Source: Candidatus Cloacimonadota bacterium (lineage in GTDB: Bacteria; Muiribacteriota; UBA6191). Taken from it: a DNA stretch of 64,000 bases. Every line of letters starts with the position of its first letter. Within the stretch, counting starts at the first letter, position 1. The stretch is from contig NVVD01000015.1 of the NCBI GenBank assembly GCA_002402105.1, forward strand, positions 6,724-70,723, written 5' to 3'. Below the pieces are notes generated by a model. It was not told the DNA's origin, searched no databases, and was given only the letters and a program-made list of their open reading frames with translations. Below, piece by piece: positions 14,520-23,269 of the stretch. The position numbers and the translations under genes are program-made.

Positions 14520-14637
14520 AAAATTAGGTGAAGTAACAAATTACTACACAGGTAAAAGATGGTTTTTAGTAGATTTTGGTAAAGGTGAAAAATATATAAG
14601 TGAAGCAAAATATCATGAGCTTCAATCAAAGAAGTAG
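14509..14637 (+). CDS. 42-residue unknown protein
   Basis: A short ORF from ATG 14509 overlapping the previous gene by 11 bases. The sequence includes KKLGEVTNYYTGKRWFLVDF and GEKYISEAKYHEL, a compact beta-rich pattern of an SH3-like or phage-type small protein. Codon use matches its neighbours and the overlap suggests translational coupling. No separate ribosome binding site is clear. Confidence 0.45.
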   Translation: MDIKKLGEVTNYYTGKRWFLVDFGKGEKYISEAKYHELQSKK

Positions 14638-14641
14638 AATT

Positions 14642-14671
14642 TTGTTTTCTCTTTTATATATATGATATAAT
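14642..14671 (+). promoter_or_regulatory. Promoter opposing the toxin-like ORF
   Basis: TTGTTT at 14642-14647 and a perfect TATAAT at 14666-14671, 18 bases apart. Transcription would start near 14679 and run antisense through the whole toxin-like ORF at 14808-14737. It is the likely source of an antitoxin RNA. Confidence 0.5.
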
Positions 14672-14677
14672 AGAAGT

Positions 14678-14803
14678 GAAAACTAGAAGGTGACGACCAA
14701 AGGAAGCCCCAGAAATGGGACTCCCAATTCATAATGTTAGTGTATTGGTTTGACAAACATCATGAATAAAACGACATAGAGCAACGCTCTAATAAGTTTT
14801 TTT
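14678..14803 (+). ncRNA. Candidate antisense RNA to the toxin-like ORF
   Basis: The predicted RNA would begin after the TATAAT at 14666 and cover the complement of the toxin-like mRNA. A hairpin AGAGC-AAC-GCTCT at 14778-14790 followed after six bases by a run of T (14797-14803) could end it. No protein of notable length is encoded on this strand. Length and ends are estimates from sequence only. Confidence 0.4.
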
Positions 14804-14808
14804 CGCAT
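14737..14808 (-). CDS. Candidate type I toxin, 23-residue membrane peptide
   Basis: On the minus strand AGGAGGTGACT directly precedes ATG 14808, one of the best ribosome binding sites in the window. The peptide starts MRKKLIRALLYVV, continues with a hydrophobic run (LFMMF) and ends VKPIH, the usual composition of membrane-acting type I toxins. The ribosome binding region (14827-14810) can pair with the 3' side of the same RNA (14694-14678; GAAAACTAGAAGGTGAC is a near copy), so the site could be masked. The 5' leader has two more hairpins (14830-14849 and 14859-14891). An opposing promoter supports an antisense antitoxin. No homologue is recognised. Confidence 0.55.
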   Translation of the reverse strand: MRKKLIRALLYVVLFMMFVKPIH

Positions 14809-14965
14809 AGTCACCTCCTAGGTTTTCATCCTCGTAAACCACAACGAGGAACCTAATAGGTCTATCTATTTTTTCTATCTATCGGTAGACCATCCAACTA
14901 CATATATAAAGTTTAGACAAACAGTTTTACAAAATCAGTAATCAAGCAGTATTAAGGCATTTTCT

Positions 14966-15991
14966 ATGTCTGAAAGTCTAATCAAAATGGCAAACATAAC
15001 AAAAGTTAAAATATCGAATAAAAAAGTTAGTTACAGAGTCAGAGTAAGAATGTCTGGTAAGAGCATAAATAAAACATTTAGAACAATGGGAGAAGCAAGA
15101 AACTATGTTTTAGCAATAGAGAATGAACTTGAATCTGGTAAGTATGCTGATTATAAAAGTAATATGTTAATTGATGATTTATTTGAAAAATATATAAGTG
15201 AAGTTTTACCACTATTAAAGCAGCCAGAAAAATATATTTATCCTTTTAAATTGTTTTCTGAAAAGATAGGGTTTTTAGAGTTAAAAGATGTTACTCTTCC
15301 TTTATTGTTAGATGTAAGACAAAAAATGATGGTAGAAAATACAATCAGCTTTTCAACAATCAATAGATATTTTGCAACAGTTGGTCGTAGTTTTAGTATG
15401 GCTGTAGAATGGGAGTTTCTTAATAAAAATATTTTTCTAAAATTAACTAAATTAAAAGAACCAAAAGGAAGAGTTCGTTTCTTATCAGATGAAGAAAGAG
15501 AAAGACTACTATTTGAATGTAAAAAAACAGACTATCTATATTTATTAGTAATCTTAGCTTTAACAACTGGAGCAAGAAAAAATGAGATAATGTCTTTAAA
15601 ATGGGAGCAAGTAATATTTCGTGAAAATATTATTGTATTAGAAGATACTAAAAACGGAGAACGTAGATCCTTACCCTTGTGTGACTCATCAAAGGCATTA
15701 TTATTGGAGTGGAAATCTAAAGAAATTGATAAAGTAAAAGTGTTTCACATTAAATCAGCTAGAGGTGCATGGAGAACAGCAATTAAAAAAGCAGAGATAG
15801 AAAACTTTAAGTTTCATGATCTAAGGCATTGTTGTGCTTCATACTTGGCAATGCAAGGAGTTTCATTACTTGCAATTGCCGATATCTTGGGGCATAAAAG
15901 CTTAGATATGGTTAAAAGATATGCACATCTATCTAATGACTATAAAAGTAAAATCATACATACATTAGGTGACTATTTATTTCCTAAGTAG
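14966..15991 (+). CDS. Tyrosine integrase of the element
   Basis: A 341-residue phage-type integrase. Residues 12-60 form an arm-binding-like start (KVSYRVRVRMSGKSINKTFR), 60-160 the core-binding domain and 165-341 the catalytic domain: Arg in TTGARKNEIMSLKW, then FHDLRHCCASYL, ILGHKS and the nucleophile Tyr in VKRYAHLS. The first ATG is kept (AAGG 8 bases upstream); an alternative ATG lies 21 bases downstream. It is followed by a terminator and, 340 bases on, by the tRNA 3' half, the expected attachment site. It should catalyse insertion of the element and, with a directionality factor, excision. Confidence 0.93.
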   Translation: MSESLIKMANITKVKISNKKVSYRVRVRMSGKSINKTFRTMGEARNYVLAIENELESGKYADYKSNMLIDDLFEKYISEVLPLLKQPEKYIYPFKLFSEKIGFLELKDVTLPLLLDVRQKMMVENTISFSTINRYFATVGRSFSMAVEWEFLNKNIFLKLTKLKEPKGRVRFLSDEERERLLFECKKTDYLYLLVILALTTGARKNEIMSLKWEQVIFRENIIVLEDTKNGERRSLPLCDSSKALLLEWKSKEIDKVKVFHIKSARGAWRTAIKKAEIENFKFHDLRHCCASYLAMQGVSLLAIADILGHKSLDMVKRYAHLSNDYKSKIIHTLGDYLFPK

Positions 15992-16016
15992 TAAAGAATA
16001 ATATATAAATTGTAAG

Positions 16017-16056
16017 ACTCTTAAATTATTAATACAAATATAATTTAGGAGTTTTT
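16017..16056 (+). terminator. Terminator of the integrase gene
   Basis: A 13-bp stem (16017-16029 with 16040-16052, one G-U) followed by TTTTT. The loop is 10 bases. The 270 bases from here to the tRNA fragment hold no gene that I can support. Confidence 0.8.
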
Positions 16057-16327
16057 TGCTATTTCATGTATATTGAGTGTGGAGAAAGTTAGACGAAATA
16101 GTCTTTTGTTAAAAATAGAATTATAAATCTTGATATAAATTAAGAAATTGATCAAAATAAAATTGACAAATTATTGACACTAAATTTCACTTTTTTCCCA
16201 AAACTCCAAATTTTAGCCACAATTGGAGTAGATGAATTTTTGTAAATAAACCTCTTAAGCTTTTACCAAAGCTAAAACTTAAGAAAATAGATAAAAATAA
16301 ATACCCTCAAATATGTATAAAATCTGC

Positions 16328-16369
16328 TTCCTAAACAGGGGGTAGTAGGTTCGAGTCCTATCGAGAGTA
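16328..16369 (+). other. Attachment site: 3' half of a tRNA gene (possibly Arg-CCU)
   Basis: TTCCTAA (16328-16334) is a normal anticodon loop with CCT as anticodon, followed by ACAGG, a 5-base variable loop, a T-arm (GTAGG, loop TTCGAGT, CCTAT at 16345-16361), an acceptor strand CGAGAGT and discriminator A. CCA is not encoded. No D-arm or matching acceptor strand lies upstream, so the tRNA is not complete here. The 5' arm of the anticodon stem (TCTGC) also mismatches. This is what recombination in the anticodon loop leaves at one end of an element. The intact tRNA should be at the far left end. Confidence 0.85.
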
Positions 16370-16375
16370 TTATTC

Positions 16376-16419
16376 AAACCCTTTGGTGGTCTTGATTTAC
16401 GAGATTTCATAGGGTTTTT
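16376..16419 (+). terminator. Possible terminator after the tRNA fragment
   Basis: AAACCCT at 16376-16382 pairs with AGGGTTT at 16411-16417, which runs into a T-rich stretch. The 28-base loop is large. It may be the native terminator of the original tRNA gene. Between here and 16688 (about 270 bases) I see only a hairpin ACAGAC-AGC-GTCTGT at 16486-16500 and no gene. Confidence 0.5.
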
Positions 16420-16688
16420 CTTTTTTCTAAAGCACTTAAAAAATGCCAAATTTTTACCACTACTTATAAAAGTTATATAAATAAAACAGACAGCGTCTGT
16501 TGAATTGAAATTTTAATTTCATAGGTTTTTGTATAAGACTATTATCAAAATAAAAGAAAAAGTAATTACTTTTGTTTGTTGGTCTAAAAATAATGAAATG
16601 CTTTACTTAAATTGATTTGCTATGGCAGAAGAAATGACGATACTGCTTAAACAAATAATACCTTTACTTAAGTAAAAACGGAGCTCTT

Positions 16689-19151
16689 ATGAAGATGTTT
16701 TTGGTGATTTTTTTTAATTTATTTTTAATGTGTTCTTTTGCTATTTCTATGGGTTCAGAAAACCTTGGAATATTACAATTAAAACAAGAGCTTGAAGCGA
16801 AATCTTTATTAAAAGCAGAAAGCTCAAAAGAAGAAGTTGCTGCTTCACAGGGTTTTGAAAAAAAAATAATCATTATTGAGGATGTTGGTGAGTTTCCTAG
16901 CATTACACATATAAAAAAAATATCTCCAAATTTGTTAGATGGTTTTGTAGATAAAAAAATATCCTATTTTGGACATCGTTTGTTTAAGAAGTTAAATTTG
17001 GAGTTATCTAAATTTAGTCTTGAAACTTCTAATGTGCCAGATGATTATAAAATAGGTGTTGGAGATCGTTTTAGTATCCATGTTTGGAATCAAACCCAAG
17101 ATCAAATTGTTCCAGTCAGCGTGAACTCATCAGGTATGATAAAGTTTCCACTAGCAGGAGAAATATTTGTAAAAGGAATAAAAAAAGAAGAGTTAAAATC
17201 CTTTTTACTAAAAAGACTATCTAGATTTTATAAAACCTTAAATTTGTCATTTGAGTTTATTAAGTTACGTCAATTTCCAATATATATTACAGGTGAGGTT
17301 CGCTCACCTGGAGTTTATATGGCAAATGCTATATCAACCCCATTACAGTTAATTATCGCAGCAGGTGGGCCAACTTTTGAGGGTAGTTTAAGAGAAGTTG
17401 AATTAATTCAAGGAAATAAATCTTTTAAAAAAATAGATTTTTATCAATACTTATTAACGGGTAAGTTTGATAGAAATTTTTATTTAAAGTCTGGAAATTC
17501 AATACATGTTCCATTAACAAAAAAAACTATAGCAGTATTGGGGGAAGTCAAACGTGTAGGAGTATTTGAACTAAAATCGTGGGAAAAACTATCCCATCTT
17601 ATTTCATATGCTGGAGGAGTTTTGTCGAATGCAAATACTAGTTCTTTTCAGGTTGTACATTTTAATAAAGATGGGAGATCTGTATTAAAAGATATAGACT
17701 TTAGTAAATCTCAAAAGGTTTTATTGGCGGATGGAGACGTATTGATGGTTCATCCAAGACTAGAAGAAATTAAAAATAAAGTATTAATTAGAGGAAATGT
17801 ATATAGAACAGGGCTGTTTGAGTGGAAAAATGGTTTAACGCTAAAAAAACTGATTAAAAAAGCTCAAGGAATAAAAGAAGATACATATTTAGAAAGAGTC
17901 GAAATCTATAGATTAAAAAGAGATAAAAATACTTTTACAGAGGTATCTGGTTTAAAGGTTATAACAAATAAAGAGCTAATTATAAAGAGTTTGTCTCTTG
18001 ATGATAAAGAAGAGAGCTTTTACTTGCAAGCAGGAGACGAGGTAAAAGTATTTCACTTATCAGAAGTCCAAAATAGTCCTAGTGTAAGTATTTCAGGGGA
18101 AGTTGTAAACGCAAAAGATTTTCCACTAAATTGGAATACAAAAGTAAAAGATATTTTAATATTAGCAAAATTAACTAAAAATGCTCATATGAAAAGTGGA
18201 GAAATCTACCGTGAAGCCAAAAATGGAATAAAAATAATAAAGTTTCATATTAGAAGAGCTTTAGAAAACTCTATTGTTCATAATATGAAATTAGAAAATC
18301 ACGATAAAATAACAATTTTTAAAGATCCAAACAGAGTAAATCAAGGGGTTATTGCTTTAAAAGGAGAGATTGCTTTTCCTGGTAAATATACATTTAAAAT
18401 GGGAGATACCTTAGTAAGTCTTTTAAAAAGAGCAGGAGGTTTAACAAAATACTCTTATTTGCCCGCAAGTAAATTTTATAGAAAATCAGTAGCTCAAAGA
18501 CAAGCAAAAATGAAAGAGAGATTTGTAAAAAGAGAAAAACAAAATATTTCAAATATGCAAACTCAATTGTTAAGCAGTAAAGTGGATGATAAAGAAAAAC
18601 AAGTTCAAATCCAATCTTTAGAACAAGTAGAAAAAACAATAGATAAGTTAGCGGGTGTATTAACGTCGGGTAGGATATTATTATCTTTAGAAAATAATAA
18701 GCAAAGGAAGATACTGAAAGGTTCTATTAATGATATAGCATTAGAAGATGGAGATGTATTTGTAGTTCCTTTAAAACCAACTGAAGTATCAGTATCGGGG
18801 CAGGTATACTCTCCATTAACTGAACTGTATAGAAAAAATGCCAATTTAGAAGATTATATTAGAGATGCTGGAGGTTTTACTGAACATGCTTATAAAGAAA
18901 GGGTTTATATTATTAAAGCAAGTGGAAGAGCTATTCCAGCAAGTGTATTGAAAAATACTATTTCTAGCAATAGGTACATTGGAAAAATTAATAAAAAATC
19001 TTTTTTTGTAAATAAAGGGACTTTATCACCAGGAGATTTTATTGTAGTACCAACAAAAATAAAATTTCGAAAAAATAGAATGAAAGATATTTTGGATAGT
19101 GTCTATAAAATGGCTATAACAGTAGGTGCATTGGGTGGGCTGTTTAAGTAA
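16689..19151 (+). CDS. Wza-type polysaccharide export protein with six SLBB domains
   Basis: An 820-residue exported protein. Residues 1-20 are a signal peptide (MKMFLVIFFNLFLMCSFAIS). The Poly_export domain starts near 115 (DYKIGVGDRFSIHVWN), followed by six SLBB domains recognisable by GEVRSPGVY, GEVKRVGVFE, GNVYRTGLFE, GEVVNAKDFP, GEIAFPGKYT and GQVYSPLTEL. A coiled-coil insert (about 605-655) separates the fifth and sixth. The family forms outer-membrane channels for capsule or exopolysaccharide. E. coli Wza has about 380 residues and fewer SLBB units, so this is an extended form. No other export or polysaccharide synthesis gene is adjacent. GGAGCTCTT precedes the start. Confidence 0.88.
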   Translation: MKMFLVIFFNLFLMCSFAISMGSENLGILQLKQELEAKSLLKAESSKEEVAASQGFEKKIIIIEDVGEFPSITHIKKISPNLLDGFVDKKISYFGHRLFKKLNLELSKFSLETSNVPDDYKIGVGDRFSIHVWNQTQDQIVPVSVNSSGMIKFPLAGEIFVKGIKKEELKSFLLKRLSRFYKTLNLSFEFIKLRQFPIYITGEVRSPGVYMANAISTPLQLIIAAGGPTFEGSLREVELIQGNKSFKKIDFYQYLLTGKFDRNFYLKSGNSIHVPLTKKTIAVLGEVKRVGVFELKSWEKLSHLISYAGGVLSNANTSSFQVVHFNKDGRSVLKDIDFSKSQKVLLADGDVLMVHPRLEEIKNKVLIRGNVYRTGLFEWKNGLTLKKLIKKAQGIKEDTYLERVEIYRLKRDKNTFTEVSGLKVITNKELIIKSLSLDDKEESFYLQAGDEVKVFHLSEVQNSPSVSISGEVVNAKDFPLNWNTKVKDILILAKLTKNAHMKSGEIYREAKNGIKIIKFHIRRALENSIVHNMKLENHDKITIFKDPNRVNQGVIALKGEIAFPGKYTFKMGDTLVSLLKRAGGLTKYSYLPASKFYRKSVAQRQAKMKERFVKREKQNISNMQTQLLSSKVDDKEKQVQIQSLEQVEKTIDKLAGVLTSGRILLSLENNKQRKILKGSINDIALEDGDVFVVPLKPTEVSVSGQVYSPLTELYRKNANLEDYIRDAGGFTEHAYKERVYIIKASGRAIPASVLKNTISSNRYIGKINKKSFFVNKGTLSPGDFIVVPTKIKFRKNRMKDILDSVYKMAITVGALGGLFK

Positions 19152-19241
19152 ATTTACAAAGTTACTCTTACTTGTTCTTTTTTTTGAATTGATGTATCTT
19201 GTTTTGGTAGGATAAATATCAATTTTTTAGACTGAAAATAT

Positions 19242-19496
19242 ATGCAAATAACAGAAGAATTAATAAGACAATTGGTTATAGAAGTGGTTGAAAAACTAGA
19301 GGCTATGAAAGAGTCGAACTCTATAGTTTCAAATAAGTCAATTGAAAATTTTCATGGAAAACTATTGACGGGTGAAGACATCGAATATTGTTTTAAAAGA
19401 AAAGTTGATACTCTATTAGTCCCTAAAAAAACAATTATTACACCTCTTGGTAGAGAAAGATCTAACGATTTGGGTGTAAAAATTGAAATCATTTAA
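19242..19496 (+). CDS. Small microcompartment-associated protein
   Basis: An 84-residue protein. Residues 1-19 (MQITEELIRQLVIEVVEKL) form an amphipathic helix like the encapsulation peptides that target enzymes into microcompartments. The C-terminal half, LLTGEDIEYCFKRKVDTLLV followed by PKKTIITPLGRERSNDLGVKI, resembles the short TP-x-(A/G)-R segment found at the ends of several BMC-associated proteins such as EutT. It stands alone 7.6 kb before the BMC operon. Function unknown; a core linker or scaffold role is inference. Confidence 0.6.
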   Translation: MQITEELIRQLVIEVVEKLEAMKESNSIVSNKSIENFHGKLLTGEDIEYCFKRKVDTLLVPKKTIITPLGRERSNDLGVKIEII

Positions 19497-19536
19497 ATAT
19501 GGACTTATCCAAATTTGAGTATGGTCATCTTTTTTT

Positions 19537-20673
19537 ATGAATGAAACTACCGAAAAAATTGGCTTATATATTCATGTACCATTTTGTATTAAACGCTGTT
19601 CTTATTGCGATTTTGCAACAAATTTAGAACGTAAAAATGATAGAAACAATTATCTTTTTTTGTTAAAAAAAGAAATTTTATCTTATTCAAATAAAAAATT
19701 TCAAATTGAAAGTATCTATTTTGGTGGAGGAACCCCTTCCCTTTTAACTTCTTTAGAGATTAAAGAAATTTTATCGTGGATTAAAGACTTATTTACTTTA
19801 AATAAAATATGTGAAATAACTTTAGAGGGCAATCCAGACTCGCTTACCCCAGTTAAAATAAAGGCTTTTATAGAAGTAGGGATTAACCGGTTTTCAGTTG
19901 GTATACAAACTTTAAATGAAGAAGAATTAATTTTTTTAGGTCGAGGACATTTAGTAGAAGAAAATTATAAAACAATTGAAGCTCTTTGCATGGAACAAGT
20001 TGCCTTTAATATCGATTTAATGCTAGGAATCCCTAAGCAGACCTTAAACTCCTTTGAAAAGACTTTGTCTTTATTGCCTATTGATAAAATTTCTCACGTA
20101 AGTGCTTACATTTTATCTGTTGAAGAAGAAGCACCTTGGTATGACAAAATAAAAAGAGGAGAAATAGTATTGCCCCCAGAAGAAGTAGAAGCAGAGGCCT
20201 ACTTTTTATTGAAAGATTATTTAGAAGGGCATGGTATATTTCAGTATGAAATATCTGCTTACGCTAGAAAAGGAAGTGAATCTTTACACAACTTAAAATA
20301 TTGGGAGAATCAAAACTATATTGGAGTGGGGCCATCTGCTGGAAGTTTTTTTAATAAAGTGAGATGGCAAAATCAAAAAAGTCTAAAGTTATGGGAAATG
20401 CAGCTAAATGATGAGATAGGAAAGTTACATTATGAGGAATATAGTCCAAAAAGTGCCATTTTAGAGACAATTATGTTAGAATTTCGCAAAATTTGTGGAA
20501 TAGAAGAACAAAAATTATTAAATTGGGATAGAAATTACCCAGATTTAAACTTAAAAGAGAAGATAGAAAGACTTTTAAAGAAAAAACATATCGAGAAAAA
20601 AAACGGCTATCTAAAGATATCTCGAAATTCTCTTTTGTTTGCTAATGAGGTTTTTTTGGAATTTATAGAATAA
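19537..20673 (+). CDS. hemW: HemW-like radical SAM protein
   Basis: A 378-residue radical SAM enzyme with the cluster motif C17-x3-C21-x2-C24 in HVPFCIKRCSYCDF, then YFGGGTPSLL, EGNPDSL and INRFSVGIQTL, and a C-terminal winged HemW domain. The length is normal for HemW. HemW proteins are related to oxygen-independent coproporphyrinogen oxidase HemN, but E. coli and Lactococcus HemW act as haem chaperones; I therefore use HemW rather than HemN. The next gene starts on the last base of its stop codon, so the two are co-transcribed. Confidence 0.88.
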   Translation: MNETTEKIGLYIHVPFCIKRCSYCDFATNLERKNDRNNYLFLLKKEILSYSNKKFQIESIYFGGGTPSLLTSLEIKEILSWIKDLFTLNKICEITLEGNPDSLTPVKIKAFIEVGINRFSVGIQTLNEEELIFLGRGHLVEENYKTIEALCMEQVAFNIDLMLGIPKQTLNSFEKTLSLLPIDKISHVSAYILSVEEEAPWYDKIKRGEIVLPPEEVEAEAYFLLKDYLEGHGIFQYEISAYARKGSESLHNLKYWENQNYIGVGPSAGSFFNKVRWQNQKSLKLWEMQLNDEIGKLHYEEYSPKSAILETIMLEFRKICGIEEQKLLNWDRNYPDLNLKEKIERLLKKKHIEKKNGYLKISRNSLLFANEVFLEFIE

Positions 20674-23126
20674 TGGATCCATTTGCAATTGCGACAGAAA
20701 CAATAGAAGAATCTCCTAGTTTAGAAAAAAACTGGGAAAATTCGCCTACCTTAGCATGGGCTTTATCCTTTTTTATTTGGGGGGCTGGGCAGCTTTATAA
20801 CAAAGAACCTAGAAAGTCTGCAATTTTTTTCTCAGGCCAACTAGTTTCTTTATTATATTTTTGGGACTTTTTAATAAAAGGTGTTGTTTATCAAGTAGTT
20901 ATTAGCCATACAGGTATTTTTTTATATAGCTTTTTTATTTTTTGTTTCAGTCTATTTTCTTTATTTATTTGGTTGTTTAATATTTTTGATGCCCATCGAG
21001 TGGCCTCTTTTTTAGAATTAGTATTTTATAGAACTGGCACTTTGAATTATTCAAAAGAGGCGGAATGGGGAGTCTCTGGCACAAGTAAATATGAAAGACC
21101 CTTTCCTTGGGGAAGTGCATTTTTATACATACTAGTAGTAATGGTATTAATGAAATATATTGTTACAGGTACAAAAAATGAGTTTCAAAGTTTAGTTTTG
21201 GCTATAGAAAGAGACCCAAGTAATATGTCTTATCGTCAAAATCTGGCTAATTTTTGGCAAAAAAAAGGCAAAGTTAGACGTGCGGTTTTAGAGCTTGAAG
21301 AATATTCAGAGTTATACGCTTATACATTAAGTGATGAAAAAAAGTTAGAATTAAAAAGTTATTTAAATTTCATTAAAAAGAAGCAATTTAAAAAGAACTT
21401 TCAAGTAGATAAAGTATTTCAAAATAAAGAGAAGCAAGTCAATTTTAGTGAACTTCGTAAAAGTTTGAATTGGGTTTCTTTTGAAATTAGAGCATCTAAA
21501 TATTTAGAAAATCATAAGTTATCAAAAGAGCTAGAAGATATACTTCTTTATGAGTACTTTCAAAGAGAAGACTGGAAAAAAGCACGTTGGTTAGTGGCTA
21601 AAGCTATGCGTTCAAGACCTCATGACCCAGATTTAATTAGAAGCCTAGCAACGATCGAAAACTCAATCATAGAACAGAAGAATCAAAAAATAATAATAAC
21701 ATCTCAAGAGCAATTACTATTTTTAGCAATTAATAAATTTAAAGAAAAAAACTATGAGAAGGTACAGAAATTAATTGAAGAATATATTGACTTGGGTGGA
21801 GTTGATAAAGATGCTTACATATTGCTGATTAGTGCCTATCAAAAGCAGAAAAAATATCGACCAGGTATTCTGGTTTTAAATAGGGCAATCAGTTTGTTTC
21901 CAGATGATATAAATCTAAAATTGTCTTTAGCTAAATTTTATTACTTTTTAGACGATTACAGCCTATCATTAAAAAGATTAGATCAGGTTTTTAAACAAGA
22001 AAAATTTAATGTTGAGGCAAGTAAAATTGTTGGAATGATTTATCGAAAACAAGGCAACTATAAACAAGCGAGTAAGTATTTTGAAAGAGTTTTAAATCAA
22101 GAAAAGAGCAATGAAAAAATAATGTTTTTATTAGCTTACTCTTATTACAAACAAAATAAATATATTTCCTCATTGAGAGTTTATCAAAAAATTTATAAAC
22201 AAAATCCTAATTACCAAGGAATTAAATTTTATTTAGGATTGATAAAAGAAAAAGTAGGAGACCATACTACTGCTCTTCGTTATTTAAGGCGTGTTTCAAA
22301 AAGTTCAGTATTTTATGAAAAAGCTCAATCTATTATCACAAGTATAATTCAAAAAAAGGGTGTGCCAAAGCGAAATAAACCAATAAATATAGTTGAAGAA
22401 GCTGTTGTTAAAAAATCTTCAGAAAAGATTGATGACCGTATAGACCAATTAGCTTTTTTGTTAAAAAATGCTGAGCAAGACTATTTGAATGAAGATTGGT
22501 CTTTAGCAATAGAGTCTTATCATAAAGTACTTGAATTTGACCCTCAAAATAAAAGAGCTTTAAAACAAATGGGAAGAATTTATTTAGAAAGAGAGGGAGA
22601 TTTTAAAAAAGCAAAATCATATTTGATTTTATTTTATGAGATGAGCCCTAGAGATACGTGGGTGAACAATGCGTTAGGTGTAATTTCAAAATCAGTGTCA
22701 AATAATGGTGAGGCAGCTAAATATTTTGAAAGAGCGTTAGAAAGCAGTCCAGAAAACCTAAATGCGAGCTTTAATTTAGCATTACTATATGAAGATTTAA
22801 ATAGAATAGAAGAAGCAAAATATTACTATCGACAAGTTATTAAATTTCATAGAAATCATCAATTAGCCTATAACTATTTAGGCGATATTTTGTTTAATGA
22901 AGGTGAGTTTGTAAAAGCAGAAGAATATTATAGAGGCCTTTTGAAATTGGCACCAGACAATACAGGTGTTTTTTTTAAGATGTGCTTATGTTTAGAAAAT
23001 CAAGCTCTTTATTCTTTGGCTTTACAGGAGTTACAACTATTACTAGAAAACTCAGAGGGCGAAGAGTTGATTGTAGATGAAATAGAAGTAGCAATTTCAA
23101 GAGTTAAAAGAAAACAGTCTGAATAA
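20673..23126 (+). CDS. TPR-repeat membrane protein
   Basis: An 817-residue protein. The first 190 residues hold four or five membrane segments, with WALSFFIWGAGQLYNKEPRK resembling the TM2/DUF5683 'GxGQxYNG' signature. The rest (about 195-800) is tetratricopeptide repeats, for example KYFERVLNQE, ALRYLRRV, WSLAIESYHKVLEFDPQNKRA (first twenty residues read as WSLAIESYHKVLEFDPQNKR) and AEEYYRGLLKLAPDN. A linker at about 565-590 divides the repeats into two blocks. It overlaps hemW by one base. Partner proteins are unknown; such proteins often scaffold envelope or secretion complexes. Confidence 0.8.
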   Translation: MDPFAIATETIEESPSLEKNWENSPTLAWALSFFIWGAGQLYNKEPRKSAIFFSGQLVSLLYFWDFLIKGVVYQVVISHTGIFLYSFFIFCFSLFSLFIWLFNIFDAHRVASFLELVFYRTGTLNYSKEAEWGVSGTSKYERPFPWGSAFLYILVVMVLMKYIVTGTKNEFQSLVLAIERDPSNMSYRQNLANFWQKKGKVRRAVLELEEYSELYAYTLSDEKKLELKSYLNFIKKKQFKKNFQVDKVFQNKEKQVNFSELRKSLNWVSFEIRASKYLENHKLSKELEDILLYEYFQREDWKKARWLVAKAMRSRPHDPDLIRSLATIENSIIEQKNQKIIITSQEQLLFLAINKFKEKNYEKVQKLIEEYIDLGGVDKDAYILLISAYQKQKKYRPGILVLNRAISLFPDDINLKLSLAKFYYFLDDYSLSLKRLDQVFKQEKFNVEASKIVGMIYRKQGNYKQASKYFERVLNQEKSNEKIMFLLAYSYYKQNKYISSLRVYQKIYKQNPNYQGIKFYLGLIKEKVGDHTTALRYLRRVSKSSVFYEKAQSIITSIIQKKGVPKRNKPINIVEEAVVKKSSEKIDDRIDQLAFLLKNAEQDYLNEDWSLAIESYHKVLEFDPQNKRALKQMGRIYLEREGDFKKAKSYLILFYEMSPRDTWVNNALGVISKSVSNNGEAAKYFERALESSPENLNASFNLALLYEDLNRIEEAKYYYRQVIKFHRNHQLAYNYLGDILFNEGEFVKAEEYYRGLLKLAPDNTGVFFKMCLCLENQALYSLALQELQLLLENSEGEELIVDEIEVAISRVKRKQSE

Positions 23127-23269
23127 AAAACTTGTTAGCTTTATTTTTAAAAATTCTAGAAAACTCTTTTCTGAAAAGCTTTGCTATGATAATATTCAGT
23201 TAATAGATGAATAGAAAATTGAGTCGCATTTTCTATTTTAAACAAGGTTTTTCTTAAAAGTAGAGAGTG

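Larger units (their letters stand above)
1..16369. mobile_element. Integrated mobile element, right-hand part
   Basis: The right boundary is an orphan 3' half of a tRNA gene at 16328-16369, preceded by a tyrosine integrase at 14966-15991; this is the usual arrangement of elements that insert into tRNA genes. The interior has a replication-initiator-like gene, a second tyrosine recombinase, XRE and ribbon-helix-helix regulators, an excisionase-like protein, many very small genes and defence-like cargo. The left end and the intact tRNA are outside the window, so total size and class (integrative plasmid, conjugative element or prophage remnant) cannot be determined. No capsid, relaxase or type IV secretion gene is seen in this part. 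Confidence 0.8.

Noticed and set aside
16301-16369. Complete tRNA gene spanning both sides of TTCCTAA
   Set aside because: TACCCTC at 16302-16308 nearly pairs with the 3' acceptor strand, but there is no D-arm and the 5' anticodon-stem arm mismatches, so only a 3' half is supported.
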